DNA of 64,000 nt. It comes from Bog-257 sp963846715. GTDB taxonomy: Bacteria > Acidobacteriota > Terriglobia > Terriglobales > Acidobacteriaceae. Numbering within the stretch: position 1 is the first letter of the stretch; each line of letters begins with the position of its first letter. The notes beneath the pieces were generated by a model. That model ran no database searches. It was not told where the DNA came from and saw only the letters and a program-made list of their open reading frames with translations. Location of the stretch: contig CAWJXA010000004.1 of the NCBI GenBank assembly GCA_963846715.1, positions 124,001 through 188,000 of the forward strand. Reading direction: 5' to 3'. Below are positions 8,719 through 17,690 of this stretch, in pieces. Made by a program: the position numbers and the translations under genes.

Positions 8719-9483
8719 TTAGGCGGTTCCCAGTCGCTTCAACACGTTTTCCCGGAATCCGCGACTGAGCGTCAGCTTGGTGCCATCGCGAAGCAGGATG
8801 GAGTAATCACCATAGAGCGAGGGCCGCAAAGTCTTGATGCGGTCCACGTTCACCAGCGTGGAGCGATGCACCCGCAGAAATTGCCGGTGTCCCAGCCGCG
8901 TTTCCAGCGACGTGATGGTCTCGCGCAGAATGTGGGTGGCCGGTCCCACGTGCAGACAGACATAGTTACCGGCCGATTCGGCCCAGTCAATCTCGTTGGG
9001 CTTGAGGCAGACAATTTCTCCATCGGCCTTGATCACAATGCGCTGTGGGGTCTGCTGCCGCGACTCCAGGTCGGCCAGCAGATCGAGGAGCTTGCGCTGA
9101 AAAGTCGCCTCCGACGGATGCAATAGTTGCTTGCGAGCGTGACCCAGGGCCTCAGAGAGCCGGTCTTTCCCCACCGGTTTAAGCAGATAATCGAGCGCGT
9201 GCACCTCGAATGCCTTCATCGCATACCGGTCATAGGCGGTGACGAAGATGGTAAGCGGCACGTGCTCTCCCTGGAGAGCTGCGATTACGCCAAAGCCATC
9301 GACCTCCGGCATCTGAACATCAAGAAAGACAAGGTCAGGCTTCTCCTGCTTGATCAGCGCGATGGCTGACTTGCCATCGCCGCATTCGGCCACAATCTGC
9401 AGGTCGGCTTCATCTTCCAACATCCGGCGCAGGCGCTCGCGCGCCAGCGATTCATCATCACTAAGCAACACTCGTATGGACAT
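8719..9483 (-). CDS. LytTR-family response regulator
   Basis: 254 residues. The N-terminal receiver domain has the acidic pocket (SDDE), phospho-acceptor Asp55 in FLDVQMPE and the conserved Lys in DYLLKPV. The C-terminal LytTR DNA-binding domain shows AESAGNYVCLHV, LRETITSLETRL and FLRVHRSTLVNVDRI. Its start overlaps the end of the upstream kinase gene by 23 bp, so the two form a two-component pair. Controlled genes are not evident. Confidence 0.92.
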   Translation of the reverse strand: MSIRVLLSDDESLARERLRRMLEDEADLQIVAECGDGKSAIALIKQEKPDLVFLDVQMPEVDGFGVIAALQGEHVPLTIFVTAYDRYAMKAFEVHALDYLLKPVGKDRLSEALGHARKQLLHPSEATFQRKLLDLLADLESRQQTPQRIVIKADGEIVCLKPNEIDWAESAGNYVCLHVGPATHILRETITSLETRLGHRQFLRVHRSTLVNVDRIKTLRPSLYGDYSILLRDGTKLTLSRGFRENVLKRLGTA

Positions 9484-10573
9484 CTGGGGTCACGACCTCC
9501 TCGGAGCTTTCGCGGAACGGTATGTGGATTTTGACGACGCAGCCTCCGCCGGGCTGGTCCTCCAGGGTCAGCTTGTGATCGTGGTTGTACAGTTGCTGCA
9601 GTCGGGCGCGCGTGTTACGCAGCCCCACGCCCTCAGGGGGAACAAAGCCTCGATATGTTGTTAGCCCCTGGCCGTTGTCAGTGATCTCCATCCACAGCTC
9701 ATCGAAAACCTGGCGGGTCGATATGCGAATCCATCCGGGGGCGCGGCGCGGGCCTATGCCATGGCGGATGGCATTCTCAACCAGTGGCTGCAAAAGGAGG
9801 TTGGGGACCAAGGCGGACAAGGTCTGCGGCTGGATATCCATTTCCACGCGCAGACGATCGCGGAAGCGCGTTTGTTGGATGTCCACGTACTTTTGCAGGA
9901 AGGTCAACTCCCGACTGAGCTGGACTTCATGTACTCCGACAGCGTCGAGCGAGCAACGTAGTAGGTCGGCCAGCTGCAAAGTCATATGTTCCGCAGCCAG
10001 GCCGTCATTCCGGGCCAGCGCGGCGATGGAATTCAAGGTGTTAAACAGGAAGTGGGGCTCGAGCTGGATCTTCAGGACCTCAAGTTGCGCATAAGCCAAC
10101 TGGGCTTCCAACTGCGAGGATTGCAATTCGCGCTCCCGATACTTGGCGTAATAGCCAATCGCTTGGGTGATGAGCAGAACGTACCAGTAGCGCTGCAAAT
10201 CCATCAGAGCGCGAGAGAAAGCGTGGGCCAGGAACGGCGCGTGAGTCTCCGGCGTCCAAGTCACGAGCGGGTACAAAGATACGATGACGGCTGCCCCGAC
10301 GGACGCAAGTACGACGCTCGCGACCAGGTGCAGAGGCAGGGCCAGCTTCCAAGTGTTACGGTCGAAGGTGAAGCGTCGGGCCAGCGCATACACTACCGGC
10401 GTCAGCAGCGACCAGACAAATGAGATGGTGACATTCCAGGCGAGTAACTGCGCCCAACTCTCCGGACTGCCCATGGACGCGGTATAAACATGCGCGCCCG
10501 CAGCACTCAAGAAAGCCAGCACCGTCCATAGGACAAAGCCGATGGCCCAGACGCGGCCCCACTGTTTCAGCAT
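9461..10573 (-). CDS. LytS/YehU-type sensor histidine kinase
   Basis: 370 residues: about four hydrophobic segments in the first 150 residues form a membrane sensor, then a short coiled linker (REREL QSSQLEAQLAYAQL) and the His_kinase domain with the H-box QLEPHFLFNTLNSIAALARN, followed by a GHKL ATPase (LLLQPLVENAIRHGI, DNGQGL, GVGLRNTRARL). Belongs to the family paired with LytTR regulators, as here. The signal sensed is unknown. Confidence 0.92.
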   Translation of the reverse strand: MLKQWGRVWAIGFVLWTVLAFLSAAGAHVYTASMGSPESWAQLLAWNVTISFVWSLLTPVVYALARRFTFDRNTWKLALPLHLVASVVLASVGAAVIVSLYPLVTWTPETHAPFLAHAFSRALMDLQRYWYVLLITQAIGYYAKYRERELQSSQLEAQLAYAQLEVLKIQLEPHFLFNTLNSIAALARNDGLAAEHMTLQLADLLRCSLDAVGVHEVQLSRELTFLQKYVDIQQTRFRDRLRVEMDIQPQTLSALVPNLLLQPLVENAIRHGIGPRRAPGWIRISTRQVFDELWMEITDNGQGLTTYRGFVPPEGVGLRNTRARLQQLYNHDHKLTLEDQPGGGCVVKIHIPFRESSEEVVTPDVHTSVA

Positions 10574-10658
10574 GGTGAGCTACCTACTCTGCATTGAACC
10601 CAAGACAATTCGAGACGAGCTGCACCTACGGAGTGATAGACGAAATCCGGCGGCGGAT

Positions 10659-10692
10659 GTTTCCCGAAAAATGACAAAGTTTCATGGGAAAC
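10659..10692. promoter_or_regulatory. Inverted repeat between the kinase gene and hypA
   Basis: GTTTCCC (10659-10665) and GGGAAAC (10686-10692) are perfect 7-bp arms separated by 20 bp, lying between divergent transcripts 86 bp from the kinase start. Could be a regulator site or a weak hairpin; no T-run follows. Confidence 0.3.
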
Positions 10693-10850
10693 GTGAAAGA
10701 GCTATGATGACTTTGGTTCTCGACATGGGTCATGTCCGTTTGTGGACATTCGGAACACAGGTCGCAGCGAGAGACAATTAGTGTTGGCGGCTCGGGAGAG
10801 CTATAGACGGCTGCGCCGCATCCTCAACCTTGACACGCCAGGATTTCTGC

Positions 10851-11195
10851 ATGCATGAGCTCGGCATTGCGGCTTCTATTCTTGAATCTGTGCAGCAAGA
10901 GGCCGAGCGCCATCCCGACGGCCGCATCACCAAAGTAGGCGTTCAAATCGGGGAGCTGTCTGGCGTGGATCGCGACGCGCTGCAGTTCGGCTTCGAAGTC
11001 CTGGTGAAAGATACGGACTGGGAGGCCGTGGTACTGGAGCTGGAATACATACCGCGTATCCAGCGCTGCTCAAAGTGCGCGCACGAGTTTCGCATGACTG
11101 AATTCGACCCGCAGTGCCCGCAGTGCAGCGAATTCGTCACTCAGTGCATCCGCGGAGAAGAACTCGACATCGCCTATATGGAAGTGGATGAATGA
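10851..11195 (+). CDS. hypA: HypA, hydrogenase nickel-insertion protein
   Basis: Start set at ATG 10851 because HypA begins MHELG; His2 binds nickel and must be next to the N-terminus, so the seven extra upstream residues are excluded. 114 residues. The zinc site is CSKC plus CPQC (residues about 74-94). Delivers Ni2+ together with HypB to the large subunit of [NiFe]-hydrogenase. Overlaps hypB by 4 bp (ATGA). No hydrogenase structural genes or hypCDEF are in the window. Confidence 0.92.
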   Translation: MHELGIAASILESVQQEAERHPDGRITKVGVQIGELSGVDRDALQFGFEVLVKDTDWEAVVLELEYIPRIQRCSKCAHEFRMTEFDPQCPQCSEFVTQCIRGEELDIAYMEVDE

Positions 11196-11872
11196 ACCGT
11201 ATTGAAGTCGAAAAGAAGGTCCTGAACGAAAACCAGATTCTCGCCGAACAGTTGCGTGAGCGCTATCGGCAACTCGGAGTGCTGTGCATCAACCTCATCA
11301 GCGCTCCCGGCTCCGGCAAGACCGCCCTGCTGGAGAGGACCTTGCAGCGCATGGACCGAGGCTCGCGAGTTGCAGTACTTACCGGGGATCTGCAAACCGA
11401 AAATGACGCGCAGCGGCTGGCGAAGTTCGGATTTCCGGTGAAGCAGATTACCACCGGCGGGACCTGTCACCTCGATGCCAAGATGATTGGAAAACACCTT
11501 GAAGATTGGAAGCTGGAAGACCTCGATCTGCTGATCGTGGAGAATGTCGGCAACCTGGTTTGCCCTTCCAGTTACGATCTGGGAGAAGACGCGAAGATTG
11601 TCCTGCTGAGCACGACCGAAGGCGAAGATAAGCCGCTCAAATATCCCTCCATTTTTTTCAAGTCGGAGTTGATGCTGCTGACCAAGATTGATCTGCTACC
11701 TTACGTTCCGTTCAAGGCGGACGTGGCGCGCGAAAACGCGAGACGGGTGCATCCTGGAATGGAAATCATCGACGTTTCCAGCACTACCGGAGAAGGTCTC
11801 GATCGCTGGATGGAATGGCTGCAGGCGCGCCAGGAGCGAGCGAGAGCAAAGCTGCAAACCGCACACTCCTAA
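11192..11872 (+). CDS. hypB: HypB, hydrogenase nickel-incorporation GTPase
   Basis: 226 residues, SIMIBI-class GTPase with P-loop SAPGSGKTALLERTL, the ITTGGTCHLDAKM loop that carries the metal-site Cys/His, VENVGNLVCPSSYDLGE and the LLTKIDLLPY base-recognition motif. Drives GTP-dependent nickel insertion with HypA. The N-terminus lacks a CxxCGC high-affinity nickel motif and a His-rich stretch, so it depends on the G-domain metal site. Translationally coupled to hypA. Confidence 0.93.
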   Translation: MNRIEVEKKVLNENQILAEQLRERYRQLGVLCINLISAPGSGKTALLERTLQRMDRGSRVAVLTGDLQTENDAQRLAKFGFPVKQITTGGTCHLDAKMIGKHLEDWKLEDLDLLIVENVGNLVCPSSYDLGEDAKIVLLSTTEGEDKPLKYPSIFFKSELMLLTKIDLLPYVPFKADVARENARRVHPGMEIIDVSSTTGEGLDRWMEWLQARQERARAKLQTAHS

Positions 11873-11886
11873 AATTCGCCTATGAC

Positions 11887-11909
11887 AAAAAGGGAGCCGC
11901 GCGGCTCCC
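11887..11909 (-). terminator. Rho-independent terminator of the 11939-12382 gene
   Basis: On the minus strand GGGAGCC-GCGC-GGCTCCC is followed by TTTTT, directly downstream of the secreted-protein gene and 15 bp past the hypB stop. On the plus strand the A-run precedes the hairpin and no T-run follows, so hypB is not clearly served. Confidence 0.75.
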
Positions 11910-11938
11910 CCTGTGCTCTGCTGTCGCTGGTTCCAGAC

Positions 11939-12382
11939 TTACAACTGCGGCGGCGGTGTGGTGCTGGCCGGTGGCGGCGTCCCATTGGTTCCGCTGTTTG
12001 GGTTAGTGGTTTGCGGAGTTGAGGACGGCGGGTTCATCGTTGAATTTGGGTTCGTGGTCGAATTCGGCACGGTGCTCGGCGTACTGCTCGGCGAATTCGG
12101 CGCCGTGTTCGGGGTGGTGCTCGGAACGCTTGGGGTTACGTCCGGCGTCGCTCCGGGCTCGGTTTGCATAGTTGAAGAATTGGGATTGGTCGCCGCAGGC
12201 GGATTTGTCGCCCCCGGTGTCGGATTCTGCGAGTTGTGTGAACCCATCGTGCTCTGCGAACTGGGGCTGTTGGACTGGCCGCTCATTGATCCCGTCGTGG
12301 ATCCGCCGGTGCTGGACTGAGCATAGGCCCAGCAGCCGCACAGCAATACCGTGCTTACCAAAAGAAGTAGTCTCCGCTTCAT
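11939..12382 (-). CDS. Secreted Ser/Thr/Pro/Asn-rich low-complexity protein
   Basis: 147 residues from ATG 12382 (MKRRLLLLVSTVLLCGCWA, ribosome-binding site AGGTGG). A clear signal peptide, with a possible lipobox-like CGC, is followed by about 125 residues made almost only of S, T, P, N and G in irregular PSSTPSTVPNSTTNPN-like runs. Likely an exported, disordered, possibly glycosylated wall or envelope protein. The opposite strand is also open, but its product is an implausible hydrophobic low-complexity chain. Confidence 0.7.
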   Translation of the reverse strand: MKRRLLLLVSTVLLCGCWAYAQSSTGGSTTGSMSGQSNSPSSQSTMGSHNSQNPTPGATNPPAATNPNSSTMQTEPGATPDVTPSVPSTTPNTAPNSPSSTPSTVPNSTTNPNSTMNPPSSTPQTTNPNSGTNGTPPPASTTPPPQL

Positions 12383-12527
12383 GTTTCCCACCTTTGATCA
12401 GAAAATCGAAATGGCCGCAGGTATTCCGATGGGGAGAGCAAAACCGGGGATGCCTCCTGACAGCAACGAATTCGAAGTCTTGTGCCGGGACTGGAACTGG
12501 CGCCGGGGACGGCTTCCAGCAGATACA

Positions 12528-13013
12528 ATGGTGGTGATGTCTTTCATTCGATATCTCATGCTCTTATCGCTGGTAATTTGGATTGGCGGGCTGATCTTCT
12601 TCGCGTTTGTACTTGCCCCGACGGTTTTTGCGGTCCTGCCTACCCGGCAACTGGCCGGGAATGTAGTCAACCGCAGCCTGGGAATCATGCACTGGATGGC
12701 GATCTCGTGCGGTGTGGTATTCGCGGTCACTTCCATGATCGATTCGCGGATGGTGAATGGCGTGGTCGATCCCTTTGCAGCGAGGAACTTGTTGATTTAC
12801 GCCATGATCATCCTGACGTTGGTTGGAATGTTTGGCGTTGCGTCGCGGATGCTGGTCTTGCGTCAGGAGATGGGCATCATCGACGACGTGCCGCAAGATG
12901 ACGCTCGTCGCGTCGAATTCAATCGCCTGCACGTGTGGTCGACGCGCATCGAAGGATCGGTGCTGGTGCTCGGGCTGGCGCTGTTGTTTCTGACCGCGCG
13001 GCGGATGACATAG
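12528..13013 (+). CDS. DUF4149-type integral membrane protein
   Basis: 161 residues from ATG 12528 (MVVMSFIRYLMLLS); the frame is open from 12351 but the added N-terminus is not protein-like and overlaps the divergent gene. Four transmembrane helices: residues about 5-25 (LVIWIGGLIFFAFVLAPTVF), 45-65, 85-105 and 140-157. The conserved WIGG...APTVF entry and the helix layout fit DUF4149 (TMEM205-like). Function unknown. Confidence 0.7.
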   Translation: MVVMSFIRYLMLLSLVIWIGGLIFFAFVLAPTVFAVLPTRQLAGNVVNRSLGIMHWMAISCGVVFAVTSMIDSRMVNGVVDPFAARNLLIYAMIILTLVGMFGVASRMLVLRQEMGIIDDVPQDDARRVEFNRLHVWSTRIEGSVLVLGLALLFLTARRMT

Positions 13014-13014
13014 A

Positions 13015-13175
13015 AGCTGTCAGCCATCAGCCGTCAGCTTTCAGCTGTGCGGTATCAGGCAACGATCGTCTTACGTTCGGATCGAAGTCTCGCCCCTTAG
13101 CAAAGAATCTCAACTTACCGTAAGTCTGGCTGAAAGCTGAAAGCTGATAGCTGATAGCTGACGGCTGAGGGCTAA
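13015..13175. repeat. Inverted pair of degenerate 7-bp repeats
   Basis: TCAGCCA/TCAGCCG/TCAGCTT/TCAGCTG units (about 13021-13048) and the reverse-complement series GCTGAAA, GCTGATA, GCTGACG, GCTGAGG (about 13131-13172) flank some 85 bp. The two arms could form a long hairpin between DUF4149 and ychF. Related heptamer runs occur at 44620-44690 and 63560-63592. Confidence 0.6.
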
Positions 13176-13222
13176 AGAAAGGAGTTGTCTCCAGCAGCAG
13201 CTCCGGCTGAGAGCCAATCATC

Positions 13223-14305
<1,083 letters not shown>

Positions 14306-14331
14306 GGGCTAGGGATTAGGGATTAGGTTCG
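14306..14331. repeat. Short GGGATTA heptamer run
   Basis: GGGGCTA GGGATTA GGGATTA GG directly after the ychF stop: three to four 7-bp units. A second heptamer family besides the TCAGCYR type. Confidence 0.55.
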
Positions 14332-14375
14332 AGTTCCACGTCCGACTTCCAGGTTTCCGAGAGTGTCCAGGCAAG

Positions 14376-14397
14376 TTGACTCATTCCTATGAGTCAA
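14376..14397. promoter_or_regulatory. VapB operator palindrome
   Basis: TTGACTCAT-TCCT-ATGAGTCAA, perfect 9-bp arms, 14 bp before the antitoxin start, with a third half-site GACTCAT at 14401-14407. This is the expected place for autoregulation by a VapBC complex. Confidence 0.7.
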
Positions 14398-14410
14398 ATA
14401 GACTCATGCA

Positions 14411-14668
14411 ATGGCTAAGCGGCTGCAGGTCATATTGAAAGACCCGGAATACCGGGAGATCCAGCGGGTTGCGCGCTCACGTCATATGAGCCTTGCGGAA
14501 TGGGTCCGCCAGGCGCTGGAAGCCGCCCGCCGGGAAGAGCCGGCCGGTAGTCTTACCCGCAAGCTTGAAGCGATCCGTACGGCTGTCCAACACGAATACC
14601 CGGCAGGAGACGTGGACCACATGCTGGCTGAGATCGAAGCGGGTTACCTTAGCGGCCCGCGCTCGTGA
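14411..14668 (+). CDS. VapB-type antitoxin, ribbon-helix-helix
   Basis: 85 residues. The N-terminal strand KRLQVILKDPEYREIQRVA and helices (HMSLAEWVRQALEAARRE) form a ribbon-helix-helix DNA-binding domain; the C-terminal part (HMLAEIEAGY) is the likely toxin-binding tail. Overlaps the PIN toxin gene by 4 bp (GTGA). Neutralises the toxin and represses the operon through the palindrome at 14376-14397. Confidence 0.85.
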   Translation: MAKRLQVILKDPEYREIQRVARSRHMSLAEWVRQALEAARREEPAGSLTRKLEAIRTAVQHEYPAGDVDHMLAEIEAGYLSGPRS

Positions 14669-15060
14669 TTCTCATCGATTCCAATGTCCCGATGTATCTG
14701 GTCGGCGCGCCGCACGCGCACAAAACGGATGCACAGCGACTGCTGGAGAAACTGATACGCGGCCGGGAGCGTCTGGTAAGCGACGCCGAAGTCTTGCAGG
14801 AGATACTGCACCGCTACGTGGCCATCGATCGGCGCGACGCCATCCAGCCCGCTTTCGATGCACTGCTTGGAGTCGTCGACGAAGTGCTGCCCGTCGATCA
14901 CGCAGCGGTGGAACGCGGCAAGGAGATTGTTCTGGGTTACCTGCGGCTGTCGGCTCGGGATGCCGTACACGTGTCGGTGATGGAACAGCACGATATCGCG
15001 CAGATAATGAGCTTTGACGCAGGTTTCGATTCGTTCCCAGGTATCAGCCGGATCTTCTGA
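14665..15060 (+). CDS. VapC-type PIN-domain toxin ribonuclease
   Basis: 131 residues from GTG 14665, overlapping the antitoxin stop. PIN-domain acidic residues are visible: IDSNVPMYL (first Asp), DAEVLQEIL (Glu in the middle), SARDAVHVSVM (third Asp) and MSFDAGFDSF (fourth Asp). A Mg2+-dependent endoribonuclease, probably cutting tRNA or rRNA when freed from VapB. All four acidic positions are intact, so it should be active. Confidence 0.88.
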   Translation: MILIDSNVPMYLVGAPHAHKTDAQRLLEKLIRGRERLVSDAEVLQEILHRYVAIDRRDAIQPAFDALLGVVDEVLPVDHAAVERGKEIVLGYLRLSARDAVHVSVMEQHDIAQIMSFDAGFDSFPGISRIF

Positions 15061-15229
15061 ACAAACGAATTGCAGCGTGGCACCGGGCCCAGGCTCTCGG
15101 AGGGCGGCAGACGAGATTTCTGCGGCGACGTAACCCAGGTTAGCGTCCAAACGAAGGACGCGAACCTGGCACTAGGCTGACATTTTTCGATCGCTCGATG
15201 TACACTCTTAGCCGTCGTTCGAGGGCCCA

Positions 15230-15907
15230 ATGCACGAGCCAGCCAATCCCGAGAAAGCTCATGCCGAAATACCCTACAGTCTTGTCGAGTATACGGCGGT
15301 TTTCAAGAAGCCAATTCTGGAAGCGTGGCCAGCCGTTGCTTTGTTAGTATCCGCTATTCTTGAAGCGTTAGAGCCCCATGGCTTCAAACTCGATGGAGTC
15401 GAGGCCAAGACTCACACAGAGAAACTGAACGAGTATGCAATCGTGTTCAGGCGCACTCCTCCGGGTGTGACTCTAACTGTTCAATTGGGGAAACTCATCA
15501 TAGCGGCCGAGAATCTCGACTGGGGAGATGCAGAGCAATTCCTCACTGCTGCACATGCGGCCATTGGCACGGTGCTGACGAAGTCAGGAGCCGAAATCCA
15601 GTCGCAACATCTCGGGCTAGGAATACACATTCAGCTTAAGACGAAACCGCGTCAAGAGGTCACGGCCCCGCTGCTCAGCTCTGCAGCGTTGAAATTGCTC
15701 GACGGGGAAATGAAATTTCCGGGAATCATTCTGCTACGCGAGAAAGCGAGCGTAATAGTTGACGCATCGTTGGCGTTTGCTAATGCACTGTTCGTGCGAA
15801 TCAACCGCGAACACGGCTCGGAGGTTACTCTGGAGAGGATGGCTGAAATCCTGCGTTCGGACGAAGAGCGATTATTCAATGTCTTGGCTTTGGAAGGTAC
15901 TCTGTGA
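15230..15907 (+). CDS. Unknown protein 1 of a three-gene overlapping cassette
   Basis: 225 residues, no signal peptide or membrane helix. Mixed alpha/beta (EIPYSLVEYTAVFKKPILEA at the N-terminus, later GVTLTVQLGKLIIAAENLDW) with a C-terminal helical part (LERMAEILRSDEERLFNVLA). It superficially resembles the sporadic TIGR04255 type of proteins, but I do not recognise a family with confidence. Overlaps the next gene by 4 bp (GTGA), which argues for joint function with it and with the HEPN-like protein. Preceded by 169 bp of non-coding DNA after VapBC. Confidence 0.65.
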   Translation: MHEPANPEKAHAEIPYSLVEYTAVFKKPILEAWPAVALLVSAILEALEPHGFKLDGVEAKTHTEKLNEYAIVFRRTPPGVTLTVQLGKLIIAAENLDWGDAEQFLTAAHAAIGTVLTKSGAEIQSQHLGLGIHIQLKTKPRQEVTAPLLSSAALKLLDGEMKFPGIILLREKASVIVDASLAFANALFVRINREHGSEVTLERMAEILRSDEERLFNVLALEGTL

Positions 15908-16416
15908 GCACAGCGCCGACTTGTCAATTTGCAAATTTCCGTGAGGCGCAGCCTCAATTCCAACCCCCTCCTGTATACCAGCCACAGGACTGGTCTATTC
16001 AACCAACTCCAGAGAAACCCTCGAGTCACCTCATTCAGGCCGTAGAATTGTTTTGGGAAATCGCAAACCCGGGTGTTCGGGAACATGTTCTGGCGGATCG
16101 TACTACGCAAGGTCTTGACGAAAGCTATGTTCTTGAGAACCGTCCAGAGGTAACGCGTTTCATCGAGGTTCACCGCTTGCATGGCCTGCTTTTGCAAGCA
16201 TCTCAGCCGCTCAAGGAAAAATTCGGAGATGACTCTATTAAAACCCTGTCAATCGTGTCCGACGACGAGGGTTTCGAGTCATTGTTCTGTGTCGTCGTCA
16301 CGTCAGGAGACTTGCGGCAGAACCGTCGGGCACTAAGAGCTTTCGATCGTGAGTGGTGGCTGTCTCGCGCACGACAAGCTGCCGGCAGGCTAAATTTCGA
16401 TTTCAAGCTGAACTGA
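15904..16416 (+). CDS. Unknown protein 2 of the three-gene cassette
   Basis: 170 residues from GTG 15904, inside the stop of the previous gene. A Pro/Gln-rich N-terminal third (QPQFQPPPVYQPQDWSIQPT) is probably a flexible linker; the remainder is globular with FIEVHRLHGLLLQASQPLKE and LSIVSDDEGFESLFCVVVTS, then REWWLSRARQAAG. No family recognised. Its stop and the ATG of the next gene overlap (TGATG). Confidence 0.65.
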   Translation: MSTAPTCQFANFREAQPQFQPPPVYQPQDWSIQPTPEKPSSHLIQAVELFWEIANPGVREHVLADRTTQGLDESYVLENRPEVTRFIEVHRLHGLLLQASQPLKEKFGDDSIKTLSIVSDDEGFESLFCVVVTSGDLRQNRRALRAFDREWWLSRARQAAGRLNFDFKLN

Positions 16417-16835
16417 TGCCGTTCGATTTCAACGAATTTCTCACACTGGCGGAAGAACTCGCGCGTGGAAACGACGAGGCTTCTCAGCGCAGCTCAATCA
16501 GCCGCGCCTACTACACCGTCTATCATCTCGCATTTCCAAGAGCAGAAACGAACGTTGGCCCTTATAGCAGACGGAAAGATGCCACTCGACTACCGCAGCA
16601 TAAGAACCTGAGCACTCATGCTTGGTGCTGGCAGCAATATATAGACACGAATGATGTCGATTGTGAGCAAGTTGGTGTGGATGGTGACCGGATGAAAAAG
16701 CGACGCCACAAGGCAGACTATGACAGCCGGGACATTATAAATTTGGACGCTGAGGTTCAGCGTCAAATTGAAGATGCACTCCAGTTTCAGGCAGACATCG
16801 CTGCCCTCAACGCTCGGCTTCCACGCCCGCAATGA
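16416..16835 (+). CDS. HEPN-like protein, third gene of the cassette
   Basis: 139 residues from ATG 16416. The helical SSISRAYYTVYHLAF near residue 30 and MKKRRHKADYDSRDI near residue 90 match the two helices of HEPN-type proteins (SRAYYAxxH and R-x-x-R-N/H-x-ADYD). HEPN proteins are often RNases in toxin-antitoxin, abortive-infection and RNA-processing systems, with the R...H pair as active site. The last 4 bp overlap the frame of the ZIP transporter. The assignment rests on motif resemblance only. Confidence 0.65.
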   Translation: MPFDFNEFLTLAEELARGNDEASQRSSISRAYYTVYHLAFPRAETNVGPYSRRKDATRLPQHKNLSTHAWCWQQYIDTNDVDCEQVGVDGDRMKKRRHKADYDSRDIINLDAEVQRQIEDALQFQADIAALNARLPRPQ

Positions 16836-16849
16836 GCGGCTTGCTACCG

Positions 16850-17581
16850 ATGAATCCCATCCTTACGAGCATTCTGCTTGGCTTGACGGCTGCCGGAGCG
16901 AACGTTTTCGGGGGCGCGGTCATCGTGCAGAAGAGCTGGGACCGCAGCTACCTGCGTTATTTCGTCGCGTTGGGCGCGGGTTTCATGCTGGCAACCGCGC
17001 TGGTCGAGATGGTCCCCGAGAGCCTGGCGCTCGCCGGACGCAACGGAGCATTGCTGCTGCTAGGCGGCTATCTGCTGGTGCACTTTTTCGAGCACACCAT
17101 TACCCCGCACTTTCATTACGGAGAAGAAACGCACTCCGACGAATACCTCCACTCGCACCGGCGGGTTTCTGTGCTGTTTGGATTGATGATCCATGCTTTC
17201 TTCGACGGCATTGCCATCACTGCCGGCTTTCTAATCTCGTCGTGGCTGGGCTGGATTATCTTTCTCGCGATTTTTCTCCACAAAATACCGGAAGGCTTTA
17301 CGGTGACTTCGGTGATGCTGGCCAGCGGGTTGAGCAAGACGCGGTCGTGGTTCGCTTCCGTGATGTTGGCGCTGGCCACGATTGCAGGAGTGCTCACCAT
17401 GGCTATCGGCAAGCACGCCGTCAGCTATGGATTGCCTGTTGCCGCTGGAGTGACAATTTATGTCGCGGCATCGGATCTTATTCCTGAGGTGAACCGGGAA
17501 CCGGGAGTGAAGATGGCGCTGGTGGTGTTCATTGGAGTGGCGGCGCTGTTTGTGCTGGACCGGCTGGTGCATCTGCATTAG
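16850..17581 (+). CDS. ZIP-family divalent metal transporter
   Basis: 243 residues from ATG 16850 (MNPILTSILLG); an upstream ATG at 16832 overlaps the HEPN-like gene by 4 bp and is also possible. About seven to eight membrane helices. Metal-site motifs LMIHAFFDGIAITAGF in helix 4 and IFLHKIPEGFTVTSVM in helix 5, and a His/Glu-rich loop between helices 3 and 4 (FHYGEETHSDEYLHSHRR). Imports Zn2+ or a similar divalent metal. No Zur site is evident upstream. Confidence 0.88.
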   Translation: MNPILTSILLGLTAAGANVFGGAVIVQKSWDRSYLRYFVALGAGFMLATALVEMVPESLALAGRNGALLLLGGYLLVHFFEHTITPHFHYGEETHSDEYLHSHRRVSVLFGLMIHAFFDGIAITAGFLISSWLGWIIFLAIFLHKIPEGFTVTSVMLASGLSKTRSWFASVMLALATIAGVLTMAIGKHAVSYGLPVAAGVTIYVAASDLIPEVNREPGVKMALVVFIGVAALFVLDRLVHLH

Positions 17582-17690
17582 GGACAGCAACAAACGCAGA
17601 TCCTTCGACTTCGCGCCCCGCCCGACTCGCAAAGGACGCGAGTCGGAAAGAACATGCGGGCGCTGCGCTCAGGATGACAAGAATGGGGGG

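Noticed and set aside
10542..10781. 79-residue plus-strand frame upstream of hypA
   Set aside because: No family, no ribosome-binding site, overlaps the kinase start and the inverted repeat; likely chance.
11913..12320. 135-residue plus-strand frame opposite the Ser/Thr/Pro-rich secreted protein
   Set aside because: Product is a hydrophobic Gly/Val/Leu low-complexity chain; the minus-strand frame has a signal peptide, ribosome-binding site and terminator.
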